From NCBI RefSeq assembly GCF_023712425.1, contig NZ_JAMAYG010000003.1:310001-374000 (forward strand): 64,000 bases of DNA. The letters run 5' to 3'. Position 1 is the stretch's first letter. Each line of letters begins with the position of its first letter. Under the pieces are notes generated by a model. It was not told the origin of the DNA. It searched no databases and saw only the letters and a list, made by a program, of their open reading frames with translations. This DNA is from Rothia sp. P100 (GTDB lineage Bacteria; Actinomycetota; Actinomycetes; Actinomycetales; Micrococcaceae). Position numbers and translations under genes: made by a program. This document shows positions 35,197 to 45,075 of this stretch, piece by piece.

Positions 35197-35571
35197 TTAA
35201 TTCTCAAACCGGTTCTCCATGGCAGCCACACGGTCTTGTAGCTGGCGGACCTCTAGATCCTTGATTGCTGCTGCTTCAGCCAAAATTCGTGTGTCCTCTG
35301 TCAATCGTGAGAGGGCTTGAGTCAGGTGTAGGGTCACTGCGATGAGCATAATAATCGCAAGCAGAAAGAGCAGATTAACCGGAGTTTCGATACCTACCAG
35401 ATCAGCCAACCAGTCAAGGAGTCTGGGGAAAACAGTCAGCACTACAATGATGGCAGAAACAATTAGCCATAAGGCAGCGTACTTCTCCTTCATTTTCTGG
35501 TTGCGCACCTGCGCCAGCACCATGATGACCAGGCAGAGGGTAAGAATCAGAAAAAAGATATTTACACTCAT
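35197..35571 (-). CDS. DUF2304 membrane protein
   Basis: A 124-aa protein with three hydrophobic segments (NIFFLILTLCLVIMVLAQVR; ALWLIVSAIIVVLTVFPRLL; TPVNLLFLLAIIMLIAVTLH) and a C-terminal coiled coil (LTEDTRILAEAAAIKDLEVR). This is the DUF2304 pattern. Such genes usually lie beside a DPM-like glycosyltransferase, as here, 3 bp downstream of it. It may anchor or assist that transferase; the function is unproven. Confidence 0.85.
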   Translation of the reverse strand: MSVNIFFLILTLCLVIMVLAQVRNQKMKEKYAALWLIVSAIIVVLTVFPRLLDWLADLVGIETPVNLLFLLAIIMLIAVTLHLTQALSRLTEDTRILAEAAAIKDLEVRQLQDRVAAMENRFEN

Positions 35572-35574
35572 TAT

Positions 35575-36318
35575 TTATTTGCCCCCCACAGAGGTTTTAG
35601 TTCGGGTCATCGACATACCGAATGAGAAGAAAGAACGCACCAGATAAACCGCCGATTTCCAGGGGTTAGATGAAGGGGTACCAGCCTGACGCTCACGCAT
35701 CTCCACGGGAACCTGTTTAACCGTCAAACCGGCACGAATAGCCATGACGCAGGCATCAATACAGTCACCGAGATACTCGGCAGGAAGATGCTCACAGTAC
35801 TGGGCGATTGCGCGTTTATTAGCCGCACGGAAACCACTGGTTGCATCCGTAAACTTCTCACCCGAGATACGAGTGAACATAGCAGCCAGAACAACCATAG
35901 CCCACTTGCGAGGGCCCTTCACCTTATAGTTGGTCGCTTCAGCAAAACGTGAACCAATGGAAATATCGGTGCCGTCATCCAAACCAGCCAGAACGGTGCG
36001 GATGCCCTTGGGGTCATGCTGGCCGTCAGCGTCCACCTGGATTGCACGGTCGTAGTTCATACGGCGAGCATACTTATAACCGGTACGAAGAGCGCCACCA
36101 ATGCCCATATTGTAGGGCAGGTCAATGACTAACGCACCGGCTTCCCGAGCAATAGCAGAGGTGTTATCCGTAGACCCGTCATTGACCACCACCAAGTCAA
36201 TATCGGGCATCATGCGGTACAACTCGGTGATGGTGCCACCGATGACTTCTTGTTCATTCCATGCGGGCATGATGATGAGGGTTCGGGGCTCACCACCTGT
36301 TTGAGGTGACTTATGCAT
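35575..36318 (-). CDS. DPM-like family 2 glycosyltransferase
   Basis: A 247-aa protein of the dolichol/polyprenol-phosphate mannosyltransferase type. It has RTLIIMPAWNEQEVIGGTI, VVVNDGSTDNTSAIAREAG, VQVDADGQHDPKGI with the metal-binding DAD, and SGFRAANKRAIAQYCEHLP. Such enzymes load a sugar onto a polyprenyl phosphate. No C-terminal membrane anchor is present, so the DUF2304 partner may hold it at the membrane. Probably first or second gene of the cluster; 113 bp separate it from the DUF6541 gene. Confidence 0.9.
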   Translation of the reverse strand: MHKSPQTGGEPRTLIIMPAWNEQEVIGGTITELYRMMPDIDLVVVNDGSTDNTSAIAREAGALVIDLPYNMGIGGALRTGYKYARRMNYDRAIQVDADGQHDPKGIRTVLAGLDDGTDISIGSRFAEATNYKVKGPRKWAMVVLAAMFTRISGEKFTDATSGFRAANKRAIAQYCEHLPAEYLGDCIDACVMAIRAGLTVKQVPVEMRERQAGTPSSNPWKSAVYLVRSFFSFGMSMTRTKTSVGGK

Positions 36319-36431
36319 AAATCTAGAGTCTCCTAGGGTTCATGTGCGCCTGCGGTAATGCCGCCTGGGCAGTTCAATTTAGTCTAGCAGTTTGACCTGA
36401 TGCCTTGACCTCTACACGATCAGGAATACAT

Positions 36432-38444
36432 TTAGTCGCATGCAGTGATTTCGTAGAGGGTTGCTCCGCCCACACGGTCAAGCACCTGGGCCACCTGACC
36501 AGAATCTATAACCTCAGGGTCAGCTAAGTATTCAAGAGAACTGTACTGCTGAGTGTGGGGGCCATTGATCCACTCATTGACCTCCCTGTGCCCAAAGAAG
36601 AGGGCGTACTTTGCGTTGTGCCGTTCAATGACCTCGCAGACTTCGGGGTTAGTGAGCACTTCCTCCAAGTCCTGGTTCAGCACCTCAATGTCATCAGTGA
36701 GTGAGTAGTTGGTGTGATAGGCAGTCACCTCTCGGTCACTCATGGCATAAGCAAGCCCCGCCCCGGTCCAGGGGTTGACGATGATGGTGGCATCTTCGGG
36801 CACGTGCTCATTCAGAGAATCGAGGAGGTCGTATTCATCTTGGGTGAGCAGCGCAGCTTCCTCATCAGGGTGGTACACCCAGAAACTAGTCTCTACAAAA
36901 CCCTTCATATAGGTCGCGGTTTGAGTTCCGTACGCAATACCACCGGTGAGAAGCGCTGCAATAATCCCCATTCCCACAGCGGGCTTTCCTAGCCCAGAGA
37001 GTCGGGGGTGAGCTATAAGAGCTCGAACTAGGGCATCAACAGCGGCAACAGCAAGAGGAATAGCTATCACGGGAACAATGGAAGCTACCCGGAAGGGGTC
37101 GTGGTACCAGACACCCGTGAACCAGTCACGGCCGTCCTCCCAAGACATGGATCGAATCGCAACGTAGAAGAAGCCAATATAAGCCCAGCTCGCCACCAGC
37201 CACACCATACGTGTACGTAAGAGGGGGTAAATGCCAGCAAGCACCAGCAGAGAAATCAGCCACAGGTGCCCCATTGCAACCGGGTTGCTGGTGATGAACT
37301 CACCGACAGCACCAGACTCACTTTGACCCGGCTCCCAGCCACCTGCTTCCTGAGGGGGTCGGACAACACCCCAGAGGAACCAAATGAGCCAAAGAAGACC
37401 TGCCATACCTGCCACCTGCAAAGCTGCCACCCAGGGGTTGACGCTGCGCTGTAATGCACGCACTATCTGGCGGCTTGCAACAAAAGCAAAGAGCGGAACA
37501 ACCATTACCAGAAGAGACATAATCGCATTGGGGTGGGCTAGCGCGGTCCCCAGAGCAACGAGAATTCCCAAGAAAACAGCCGGCACAGTGCTCACCCTGG
37601 CAGTCTGTGCAGCTCGGAATAGTTGGGCAAGAAGCGCAAGGCCTACCGGCATAACAGCAACGCCGAGGCTGTTGGGGTAGAGCACCCCGAAGTAAATTAG
37701 CAGCAGGGGGAAGCCGGTGAAAGCTGCCGTGATAGCGCCCGTCACGAGCATGGTGGGCCCGGTAACCTTAAAGAGGTTCCTCACCATATAAATCACCGAT
37801 AAGGGCCAGACAAAAGCACCCACCACAAGGCTCATCGTATTGGCGATGACAGGCACATCAGCGTTGGTCAACTGCAGGATGAGCGCAGCAATAGCATGCC
37901 AAGCTGCAGGGTAGAACTCTACGGGGTTATCACCGGCTGTCATGGACGCGACGTTAAGGGACGAAGCATTGCCGGTGTCTACGATGTAGCGGATTGCATT
38001 CAGGTGGAAGTTAACGTCATAGGTCTGAGAGACCCAATCAGGGTTACCAATGGCATTGGTAATATTCCTGGTGAGCAATATTCCGGCAATTACAAGCGCT
38101 CCGTAGGCCCAGGCTTGCCCAGAGCTAAACCAGGTACGACGTACAGCCTGTTCCTCAGGTCGGTGGGGGGCATCCTCAAATCTCAGACGTCGGGCGGTGA
38201 ACGTAATACCAGCTGCCAGCAGAGCGAGAAGAAGAGAGAACCCAAGAGGCACCCAAAGGGACCAGGTAATACCAAGCCCTGGGGCTAGGATGGCACTGAT
38301 GGCTACAACAGCGATGGAGATAGCGGGAGCAACACCAAACGCCTCAAAACCTTTTTGACCGGCGGCCACAGCAATGATGAGGCCGGGGACAACAACAATA
38401 GCCACTGCAACCAGGGCTGGAAATAGCGCAAGGGACCATTCCAT
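36432..38444 (-). CDS. DUF6541-type large membrane protein
   Basis: About 670 aa from ATG 38444 with GGAG 10 nt upstream; a TTG at 38483 would add 13 residues. Some 14 hydrophobic segments fill residues 1-500, followed by an extracytoplasmic domain (DEYDLLDSLNEHVPEDATIIVNPW). The layout is that of actinobacterial DUF6541 proteins, which resemble GT-C glycosyltransferases. A role in building surface polysaccharide fits the neighbours. No catalytic residue can be named with confidence. Confidence 0.72.
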   Translation of the reverse strand: MEWSLALFPALVAVAIVVVPGLIIAVAAGQKGFEAFGVAPAISIAVVAISAILAPGLGITWSLWVPLGFSLLLALLAAGITFTARRLRFEDAPHRPEEQAVRRTWFSSGQAWAYGALVIAGILLTRNITNAIGNPDWVSQTYDVNFHLNAIRYIVDTGNASSLNVASMTAGDNPVEFYPAAWHAIAALILQLTNADVPVIANTMSLVVGAFVWPLSVIYMVRNLFKVTGPTMLVTGAITAAFTGFPLLLIYFGVLYPNSLGVAVMPVGLALLAQLFRAAQTARVSTVPAVFLGILVALGTALAHPNAIMSLLVMVVPLFAFVASRQIVRALQRSVNPWVAALQVAGMAGLLWLIWFLWGVVRPPQEAGGWEPGQSESGAVGEFITSNPVAMGHLWLISLLVLAGIYPLLRTRMVWLVASWAYIGFFYVAIRSMSWEDGRDWFTGVWYHDPFRVASIVPVIAIPLAVAAVDALVRALIAHPRLSGLGKPAVGMGIIAALLTGGIAYGTQTATYMKGFVETSFWVYHPDEEAALLTQDEYDLLDSLNEHVPEDATIIVNPWTGAGLAYAMSDREVTAYHTNYSLTDDIEVLNQDLEEVLTNPEVCEVIERHNAKYALFFGHREVNEWINGPHTQQYSSLEYLADPEVIDSGQVAQVLDRVGGATLYEITACD

Positions 38445-38727
38445 GGCGGGGTTACTCCATTCAGCGTAGAGGTTAGTGAGCAAAGAAAATACCCACCCTC
38501 AAATTTCTGATTCTATCGAACACCGCAGGTATATAAGGCTCACACCCACCGACCCAAGGGAGCAAAGGGATGACGTTTTCCCCACACAAAATATTCTCTA
38601 TGGTGCAGCACACAAAAGTTCTGCGCCGGTGACCAAACTCCCCCACGAGTACCCACCCTAAACTGGGTAGCAGATATTCTCGGCACCATCATGAGCCGAG
38701 CACGTACTATCACCGCAGGAGTCAAAG

Positions 38728-40392
38728 ATGACCTATACCGTTGGCAACTACATTCTTGATCGCCTAGCCGAGCTAGGCGTCGACAAGGTTTTCGGTGTTC
38801 CCGGGGACTTCAACCTCTTCTTCCTCGACGATGTACTGGCCCACGAGAAGCTGGACTGGGTAGGTAACGCCAATGAGCTCAACGCCGGCTACGCTGCGGA
38901 CGGCTACGCCCGCGTCAAGGGTCTGGGTGCACTGGTGACCACCTACGGCGTAGGTGAACTATCCGCTATCAACGCAACTGCCGGTTCTTATGCCGAGAAC
39001 GTTCCCGTTATCCATATTGTTGGTGCACCTGGCCTCTCGGCTCAGAACTCCCACCTGCGCATGCACCACACGTTGGGTGATGGCGACTTCAAGCACTTCA
39101 TGCGCATGGCAGCCGAAGTTTCAGCAGCTACCGCGGCAATCCATCCGGCCACTGCGGCGTCCGACATCGACCGCGTACTGCGCAGCGCCGTGATTCACCG
39201 CAAGCCCGGCTACCTCATGCTGCCCGTGGATGTTTCCACGATGCCCGCCACCCCTCCGTCCGAACCGCTCAACGCCGACGTCAGAATCTCTGCCCCCGAT
39301 ATTGAGCAGGCCTTCCGGGAAGCAGCCACCGAGTTCTTGCGCGGCAAGAAAGTCACGGTTCTTGCTGACATTATGGTCGAGCGCCTGAGTGCCGTGGACG
39401 AGGTGCGCAATCTGGTGCGCGATACCAGCTTCCCTTTCGCCTCCCTGATGTGGGGTAAGGCTATTCTGGATGAAACTGAACCCAACTTTGCCGGTGTCTA
39501 CGTAGGTGGTCTATCTGCTGAGCCTACCCGCAAGGTTGTTGAGAATGCTGAGGCACTGATCTGTGCTGGTGTTGAATTCACCGACACCACCACAGGTATC
39601 TACTCCCACACCATTGATTTCGGTCGGGTCATTAACATTTCAGCTGAGGACACCAGCATCGCTGGGCGCCACTTTGCCCCGCTGATTATGTCCCGCTCCC
39701 TAGAAATTCTGCGTGAAATTTCCCTGGAGCTGGCTCTTTCCGGCACTGATTTTACTGCTCCCAGCGACGAGGTGGCCCTCCCCGCTATTGACGATGCCAC
39801 CCTCACTCAGGATGCCCTGTGGAAAGTGCTGTCCTCTAATTTGGATGCCAAGAACACTGTGGTCGTCGATATGGGCACCTCCTTCTTTGGTATGGCAACC
39901 CAGAAGTTCCCGCAGGATTCGCGCTTTATCGGTATGCCCTTATGGGGTTCCATCGGCTATTCCATCCCTGCTCTGCTCGGCGCAGCGATGGCGGACATGG
40001 ATTCCCGCGGCGTGCTCATGGTCGGCGACGGCTCAGCTCAGCTGACCATCCAGGAAATTGGCACCATCATCCGCGAGAAAATCAACCCGGTTATCTTCCT
40101 GATTAACAACGATGGCTACACCATTGAGCGTTCCATCCACGGCGTTGAAGCAGAATACAACGACATCACCACCTACGACTGGTCTAAGATTCCTGCGGCT
40201 TTCGGCGGCACCGACCAGAACACGGTTACCCTGCGTGCTACCACCGTGCACGAGTTCAACGAGGCCTGCCGTGTTGCGCGTGAAACCCGCGACAAGCTGA
40301 TTTTCGTTGAGGTCGTCACTGCCCCCATGGATATGCCTGAGCTCCTGCTCAACTTCGGTGCCCAGGCAGCTGCCCTCAATAAGAAAAAGTAA
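38728..40392 (+). CDS. TPP-dependent 2-keto acid decarboxylase (second paralog)
   Basis: A 554-aa paralog of the enzyme at 4792, with the same active-site set at the same positions: Asp27 in GVPGDFN, Glu50 in NANELNAGYAADGYAR, His113-His114 in MHHTLGDGDF, and GDGSAQLTIQ to NNDGYTIERS for TPP/Mg. The sequences are similar throughout but clearly diverged (YKNE-type loops and the middle domain differ), so this is an old duplication. GGAG precedes the ATG. The substrate is unknown. 38445-38727 upstream holds no gene I can see. Confidence 0.9.
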   Translation: MTYTVGNYILDRLAELGVDKVFGVPGDFNLFFLDDVLAHEKLDWVGNANELNAGYAADGYARVKGLGALVTTYGVGELSAINATAGSYAENVPVIHIVGAPGLSAQNSHLRMHHTLGDGDFKHFMRMAAEVSAATAAIHPATAASDIDRVLRSAVIHRKPGYLMLPVDVSTMPATPPSEPLNADVRISAPDIEQAFREAATEFLRGKKVTVLADIMVERLSAVDEVRNLVRDTSFPFASLMWGKAILDETEPNFAGVYVGGLSAEPTRKVVENAEALICAGVEFTDTTTGIYSHTIDFGRVINISAEDTSIAGRHFAPLIMSRSLEILREISLELALSGTDFTAPSDEVALPAIDDATLTQDALWKVLSSNLDAKNTVVVDMGTSFFGMATQKFPQDSRFIGMPLWGSIGYSIPALLGAAMADMDSRGVLMVGDGSAQLTIQEIGTIIREKINPVIFLINNDGYTIERSIHGVEAEYNDITTYDWSKIPAAFGGTDQNTVTLRATTVHEFNEACRVARETRDKLIFVEVVTAPMDMPELLLNFGAQAAALNKKK

Positions 40393-40567
40393 GCGGCTCG
40401 TCCCGTAACTATCTTTCGTTAAAGGTCAGGGGCGTAACAGAGTCACAGTTCTACTCATTGGGTACGAAATCTGAGAAAACATAGTGTTGTGGGCACCTTA
40501 AGTTTTAAGCTGGTCTATAAGTGCAGATGCGCTATAGAACCCTAAGCAGCCGCGTAAAGGAAGAACT

Positions 40568-41089
40568 ATGACCATAGAAATTACCCCCAACGAGAAGACA
40601 TTCACCCAGATTTTCTATGAGGCTTTTGGTGCTCAGGCAGCGGGTGTCGCTGTGATTACTGCCGAAGACGCGGACGGTCAGCCGGGAGGTCTCACCATTT
40701 CCTCCCTGTCTTCGGTGTCAGCCGAACCCCCCATCGTCTCCTTTTCCTTCAAGGATCGCACCGGTAGTGCTGCCCGCATCATTGATGCCAGCTCCTTTCT
40801 GATCCACCTTATTGGTGCAGACAGTGTGGAGATTGCCCAGAAATTTGCGGTCAGCAAGGCAGATAAGTTTGGCGACGTCTCCACCTGGGATCGTCTGCCT
40901 ACCGGGGAGCCACTGCTGCACGGGGTCAGCCGAGTCTTGCGCGTGGTACCAACGGGTACTTTGGATGCCGGCCCAGCGGTAGTCTTTACGGCCGAGGTGG
41001 TAGATTTCATCCGCCACGACGCTAACCCGGCACCCACCGTCTACCATGCCCGTCGCTTCCATCACCTGGGTGACCACTCAGCACTGTAA
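40568..41089 (+). CDS. flavin reductase family protein
   Basis: A 173-aa flavin-binding split-barrel protein: FGAQAAGVAVITAEDADG, then GGLTISSLSSVSAEPPIVSF and FLIHLIGADSVEIAQKFA. It is the DIM6/NTAB or FMN reductase type that supplies reduced flavin to monooxygenases. AAGGAAGA precedes the ATG. No monooxygenase is adjacent; the flavin-dependent monooxygenase at 51082 has its own reductase. Confidence 0.88.
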   Translation: MTIEITPNEKTFTQIFYEAFGAQAAGVAVITAEDADGQPGGLTISSLSSVSAEPPIVSFSFKDRTGSAARIIDASSFLIHLIGADSVEIAQKFAVSKADKFGDVSTWDRLPTGEPLLHGVSRVLRVVPTGTLDAGPAVVFTAEVVDFIRHDANPAPTVYHARRFHHLGDHSAL

Positions 41090-41206
41090 TCTGACCAGTA
41101 GATATGCCCATAGGTTCATACGATGAGCCTGTGGGCATCTTTTGATTAAACCCTTATCCCGATAGGCTAAAAGAAAGCCCTATTGCACCATCGAAAGATA
41201 AAAACT

Positions 41207-42436
41207 ATGACAGCCCTGCCCGCGTCCCTCCCCTGGATTGAAAAGCTCATCCGTATTGATTCCATCAGTCAGACCAGCAACCTTCCTGCTATTGAGCTAA
41301 TTGCTGCTGAGTTTGAGCGCTACGGGTACACCCCGCATCTGACCCACCATGAAACCGGCGACCGCGCCAACCTCTTTGTCACGGTGCCCGCCTCAGATGG
41401 CAGCACGGACGGCGGAGTGGTGCTCTCTGGACACACGGATGTGGTGCCGGTTGAAGGTCAGGCTTGGACGATGACTGAACCCTTCACTCCCCTGGTGCAG
41501 GATGGGCGTCTATACGGCCGCGGTTCTTCTGACATGAAATCTTTTATTGGGGCAGCCCTTTGGTTGCTGCCTCAGGTAGCCGAGACACAGTTGGCCCGTC
41601 CCCTGCATTTTGCCTTTAGTTTTGATGAGGAAATTGGGTGCGTAGGCGCTCCCTCCATGATCAAGGATTTTGTAGGACGCGGCATTAAACCGGAGTTCGC
41701 CGTCATTGGCGAGCCCTCCATGATGCAGGTTATTTCAGCCCATAAGGGGGCCCATCGCGGTCGAGTTACTTTTACCGGCATCGCCAAGCACGCCTCACTT
41801 GCCCCGCAGGGGGTTAACGCGCTGGAGCCAGCAGCCCGCTTCATCACTTTTTTTGAGGAGCTCTCAGCTGGCTGGCGCGCTCATGGACCCTTTGATGAGG
41901 GTTTTGTGGTGTCATCCTCCACCGGCGGAGTTAACTTTGCGCGCGGTGGCATCCAGTACAACATCGTGGGTGAACAGGTAACCCTGGAATATGACTTCCG
42001 CACCGTGCCCGCCATGACCACTGAAGAGGTAGTGCAGAAGCTGGATGGCTTTATTGAGGACGACCTTCTGCCTGCTCTCACAGAACGCGCCCGTGATGCC
42101 GAGCAACTCAGCGGAGTAACAGAGGGCGACTATCAGCAACAGGTGGGCATCACCCACGAATTCCTGGCGGCCGTACCCGCCCTGGGCACAGCAGATGATT
42201 CGCCTCTCATTCCCCTAGCTAATGGGTGGGCAGGACGCCCCGGTTCAAACGAGGCACAGAAGGTTACGTATGGCACCGAGGCGGGGCAGTTCCAGCTCTT
42301 TGGTGGCGTGGACGCCGTGGTCTGCGGCCCCGGTGACATCGCCCAGGCACATACCCCTAACGAGTGGATTGAGCTAGCTCAGATTGAGGAGTGTGAGCGC
42401 TTCATGCTGCGACTGCTAGATTGGGCAAAAGGCTAA
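41207..42436 (+). CDS. argE: acetylornithine deacetylase (M20 family)
   Basis: A 409-aa M20 metallohydrolase from ATG 41207; the frame opens at a TTG 24 bp upstream. The zinc and catalytic motifs are SGHTDVVPVEG, GRGSSDMKSFIGAALWL and FDEEIGCVGAPS. ArgE removes the acetyl group of N-acetylornithine to give ornithine in arginine synthesis. No other arg gene is near, so succinyl-diaminopimelate or another acyl-amino acid remains possible. Confidence 0.82.
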   Translation: MTALPASLPWIEKLIRIDSISQTSNLPAIELIAAEFERYGYTPHLTHHETGDRANLFVTVPASDGSTDGGVVLSGHTDVVPVEGQAWTMTEPFTPLVQDGRLYGRGSSDMKSFIGAALWLLPQVAETQLARPLHFAFSFDEEIGCVGAPSMIKDFVGRGIKPEFAVIGEPSMMQVISAHKGAHRGRVTFTGIAKHASLAPQGVNALEPAARFITFFEELSAGWRAHGPFDEGFVVSSSTGGVNFARGGIQYNIVGEQVTLEYDFRTVPAMTTEEVVQKLDGFIEDDLLPALTERARDAEQLSGVTEGDYQQQVGITHEFLAAVPALGTADDSPLIPLANGWAGRPGSNEAQKVTYGTEAGQFQLFGGVDAVVCGPGDIAQAHTPNEWIELAQIEECERFMLRLLDWAKG

Positions 42437-42454
42437 AGAAAGCCCTGGTCCATA

Positions 42455-42498
42455 AAAGTTCCGGCGGGCCCATCACACGATGGGCCCGCCGGAACTTT
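42455..42498. terminator. perfect 20-bp bidirectional terminator
   Basis: Arms AAAGTTCCGGCGGGCCCATC (42455-42474) and its exact complement (42479-42498) with loop ACAC. Lies between the convergent argE and aquaporin genes. Confidence 0.92.
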
Positions 42499-42518
42499 GC
42501 TGAACTACCCCTGAGGCG

Positions 42519-43481
42519 CTACTCCCAGAAGGCTGGTTTCTTGACCAGAGGAATCTTCCCGGTGGGGACGTAGGTGGCAGCAGCAGCTGCAGCAGTAGCT
42601 TCGGTGTCTTCGGCAGTCGGGATGATTTCTGCTGACTTAGAGCGATACATATGGGTATTAGCCCACAGTCCGAAAGCAAGAACACCTAGGACGAGCGCGA
42701 CTGAGATGACCTGGAAGATAGAGAACTGACCGTCGTAGTAGAGCTTGAAGAAGGAGCCGCCCATCATGCCACCGGCGATAGGGGCGCAAACGGGCACCCA
42801 GGCGTAGAACCAGCGGGAGCGGCCCTTGTCATGAATGGGCAGCAGAGCGTGCATGATGCGCGGGCCGAGGTCACGGGCGGGGTTGAGAGCGAACCCTGTC
42901 TGACCGCCCAGACCGATAACGAGCACGGTCACCATGAAGCCGAAAGCCAGGGGCTTGAGAACGTCATTGAGGTCCAGGGCGAGGGCGGAACCTTCTAGAG
43001 TGGGGGTAAAGTTCACACCCACGTAGAGGGCTGAGAAGACCAGCAGGAAAGTGCCAATAATTTCCGAGAGGGCGTTGGTGAAGTAGTTGTGAATGGCGGG
43101 CACGGTGGCAAAAACACCGAGTTTGATCTTGTGGTCGGCGGTTGCCTTCCAGTGCGGCAGGTAATTGAGGAAGACCATGATAGCGCCCGCCATAGCACCC
43201 AGTAGCTGGGAGATGATGTAGCCGGGCACCTTGGCCCATTCAAATTCACCGTAGGCTGCTAGGCCAATGCTGACGGCAGGGTTAAGATGGCCGCCCGAGT
43301 AGTGGTGGGAGGCGTAAACACCAAAGGCGACAGCGAAACCCCAGCCGAAGGCGATGGTGAAGAAGTTATCGCCGTGACCTTTGGAGCGGCGTAGTTCTAC
43401 GGTGGCGATAACGCCGCAGCCGATGGTCACCATAATCATGGTTCCCAGGAATTCAGCGAGGTAGGGGCTGATAGTGTTCAC
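42519..43481 (-). CDS. aquaglyceroporin / glycerol facilitator (MIP family)
   Basis: A 320-aa channel with the two pore motifs GGHLNPAVSIG and FALNPARDLGPR. The Asp after the second NPA box marks glycerol-type channels rather than water-only ones. Six membrane spans and two half-helices are visible, plus a C-terminal tail rich in Ala and Thr. It lets glycerol and small solutes cross the inner membrane. No glycerol kinase gene lies next to it. Confidence 0.9.
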   Translation of the reverse strand: MNTISPYLAEFLGTMIMVTIGCGVIATVELRRSKGHGDNFFTIAFGWGFAVAFGVYASHHYSGGHLNPAVSIGLAAYGEFEWAKVPGYIISQLLGAMAGAIMVFLNYLPHWKATADHKIKLGVFATVPAIHNYFTNALSEIIGTFLLVFSALYVGVNFTPTLEGSALALDLNDVLKPLAFGFMVTVLVIGLGGQTGFALNPARDLGPRIMHALLPIHDKGRSRWFYAWVPVCAPIAGGMMGGSFFKLYYDGQFSIFQVISVALVLGVLAFGLWANTHMYRSKSAEIIPTAEDTEATAAAAAATYVPTGKIPLVKKPAFWE

Positions 43482-43676
43482 AGTATCTCCGCTAGGTGCT
43501 GGCAGTCGCCTGCCTATATCTTTGAGTATCTGTGTTTAAGTGTGAAACTGTTGGCTTTGATGTGCAAGACTTAGGGCTTAAAGTGCTCTAACACTTATGC
43601 TTATTAGCGCAGTCACCCCTTAAGAATGTGACCCATCACCTATACAAAAGATCGGGATGCGAGACCAAGTCAGGGG

Positions 43677-44318
43677 TCACTTTTTTATAATTCCGCTAGG
43701 GGCGACGCCCAGCAGTGCGAGTACATCACCCCTCAGACGGGCTCGGCGCTGCCACGTAGCCACCAGAGCCCACCCAAGGACAGCCCCCAGGGTGTTATTG
43801 AAGATATCTTCTGCATCAAAAGTGCGCACGGCGCAATCATAGAAAGCCCAAAGCCCGGTCAGTTGCGTCAGCTCAATCAACAGGCTGCACCCGAAGGCTG
43901 TATACAGCAGAACAGTGAAGCTAAGCCTCCATCGCCACCCCGCAAGAACACCAAGGGGTACAAACAGTAGGACGTTGAGCAGCACCTGCACCACGTATAT
44001 GGAGGTCAGGGCGTCCAACAACCCACCGTGATCTCTGAGGGCAAATTGCAGGCTCCACCCCAGGAAGAAGCGTGGGTAGGTAGCTCCCACCGTGCAAACT
44101 AGCTCATCTCGAGCAGGTAGAGGCAAAAGGGTGTAAGCAATAACTCCAGCGGCATATAAGAGAACAACCGCGGTGAAGCCAGCTGTGCAGAAGCTCAGGA
44201 AAGATCCCTGGCGGCGGTACCGCAGCAGTAAAAAGGGCAGAGCAAGAACGCAAAGTATGACCCACAGTAACACCATCTGCTGTAGCACCGGGATTGAATA
44301 ATAAAAGTAGTACCGCAT
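43677..44318 (-). CDS. VanZ family membrane protein
   Basis: A 213-aa protein with about five hydrophobic segments. The VanZ signature is NVLLFVPLGVLAGWRWRL, then GCSLLIELTQLTGLWAFYDCAVRTFDAEDIFNNTLGAVLG, holding the conserved ExxQ and the D-D-N-T motif. VanZ gives teicoplanin resistance in enterococci, but most homologues have unknown roles at the envelope. A diverged paralog lies 45 bp upstream. Confidence 0.88.
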   Translation of the reverse strand: MRYYFYYSIPVLQQMVLLWVILCVLALPFLLLRYRRQGSFLSFCTAGFTAVVLLYAAGVIAYTLLPLPARDELVCTVGATYPRFFLGWSLQFALRDHGGLLDALTSIYVVQVLLNVLLFVPLGVLAGWRWRLSFTVLLYTAFGCSLLIELTQLTGLWAFYDCAVRTFDAEDIFNNTLGAVLGWALVATWQRRARLRGDVLALLGVAPSGIIKK

Positions 44319-44363
44319 AAGCCCCCCTGACCTAAACCCTACGGCAAGAAAAACGTATCAAGA

Positions 44364-44975
44364 TCACCGCTTCGCCCCTAAAATGGGCATGAGCCTTTCC
44401 TCTCGACGGCGGGCAGTTACCCACGCCAGGGCAAGGGTGGTACCGAGCAGACCTCCCGCTGTATTGGTCATGAGGTCATCGACGTCGAAGATGCGATAAG
44501 CACAGTCATATACACCCCAAATACCGGTTAGCTGGGTTAGCTCAATAGCAAGCGAAAGACCAGCAGCAATCAGCGTTGACACTAGAAGAGACCGTTTAAA
44601 GACAGCGCGGTCCAGGAACCCTAGAGGCATAAAGAGCAAAACATTGCAGACAATTTGTAGAAACTGAGAGCTCATGAGAATAGAGGTGAAACCCTGGCTA
44701 GATGACATATCTAGCACCTCTGCAAAGCTCTGGAAGGGGGTAGTGCGCAATGGATCTCGACTGCAGGTAAAGGGCTCTTGGTTTTTCAGGGGGAAGAGAG
44801 TGAAAACCATGATTCCAGCCGCGTAGATTGTGAGAGTAGCGCAGATGATCATCCAATAGACCCCCAGCCGCTCCCTAAAAAGTAACTGAGCTATACCCAG
44901 AAGCGGTACCGTAATGGCACATAAGGCTAATCCCCAGACCATGCTGTCATAACCAAAACCCAGCCATGAATTCAT
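44364..44975 (-). CDS. VanZ family membrane protein (paralog)
   Basis: A 203-aa protein with the same layout: NVLLFMPLGFLDRAVFKR, AGLSLAIELTQLTGIWGVYDCAYRIFDVDDLMTNTAGGLLG. Strong likeness to the neighbouring gene in these motifs, with divergence elsewhere, shows an old tandem duplication. Both run on the minus strand 45 bp apart and are probably cotranscribed. Confidence 0.88.
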   Translation of the reverse strand: MNSWLGFGYDSMVWGLALCAITVPLLGIAQLLFRERLGVYWMIICATLTIYAAGIMVFTLFPLKNQEPFTCSRDPLRTTPFQSFAEVLDMSSSQGFTSILMSSQFLQIVCNVLLFMPLGFLDRAVFKRSLLVSTLIAAGLSLAIELTQLTGIWGVYDCAYRIFDVDDLMTNTAGGLLGTTLALAWVTARRREERLMPILGAKR

Positions 44976-45075
44976 TCCTATCCCCGCCTATCTCACCGCG
45001 CAGGTCTGATTTTCCCACAGCTCTTTGGGAGGAGACAGGGAGAAGGTCACCAACACCCTAGGTGAGAGTCTCTTA

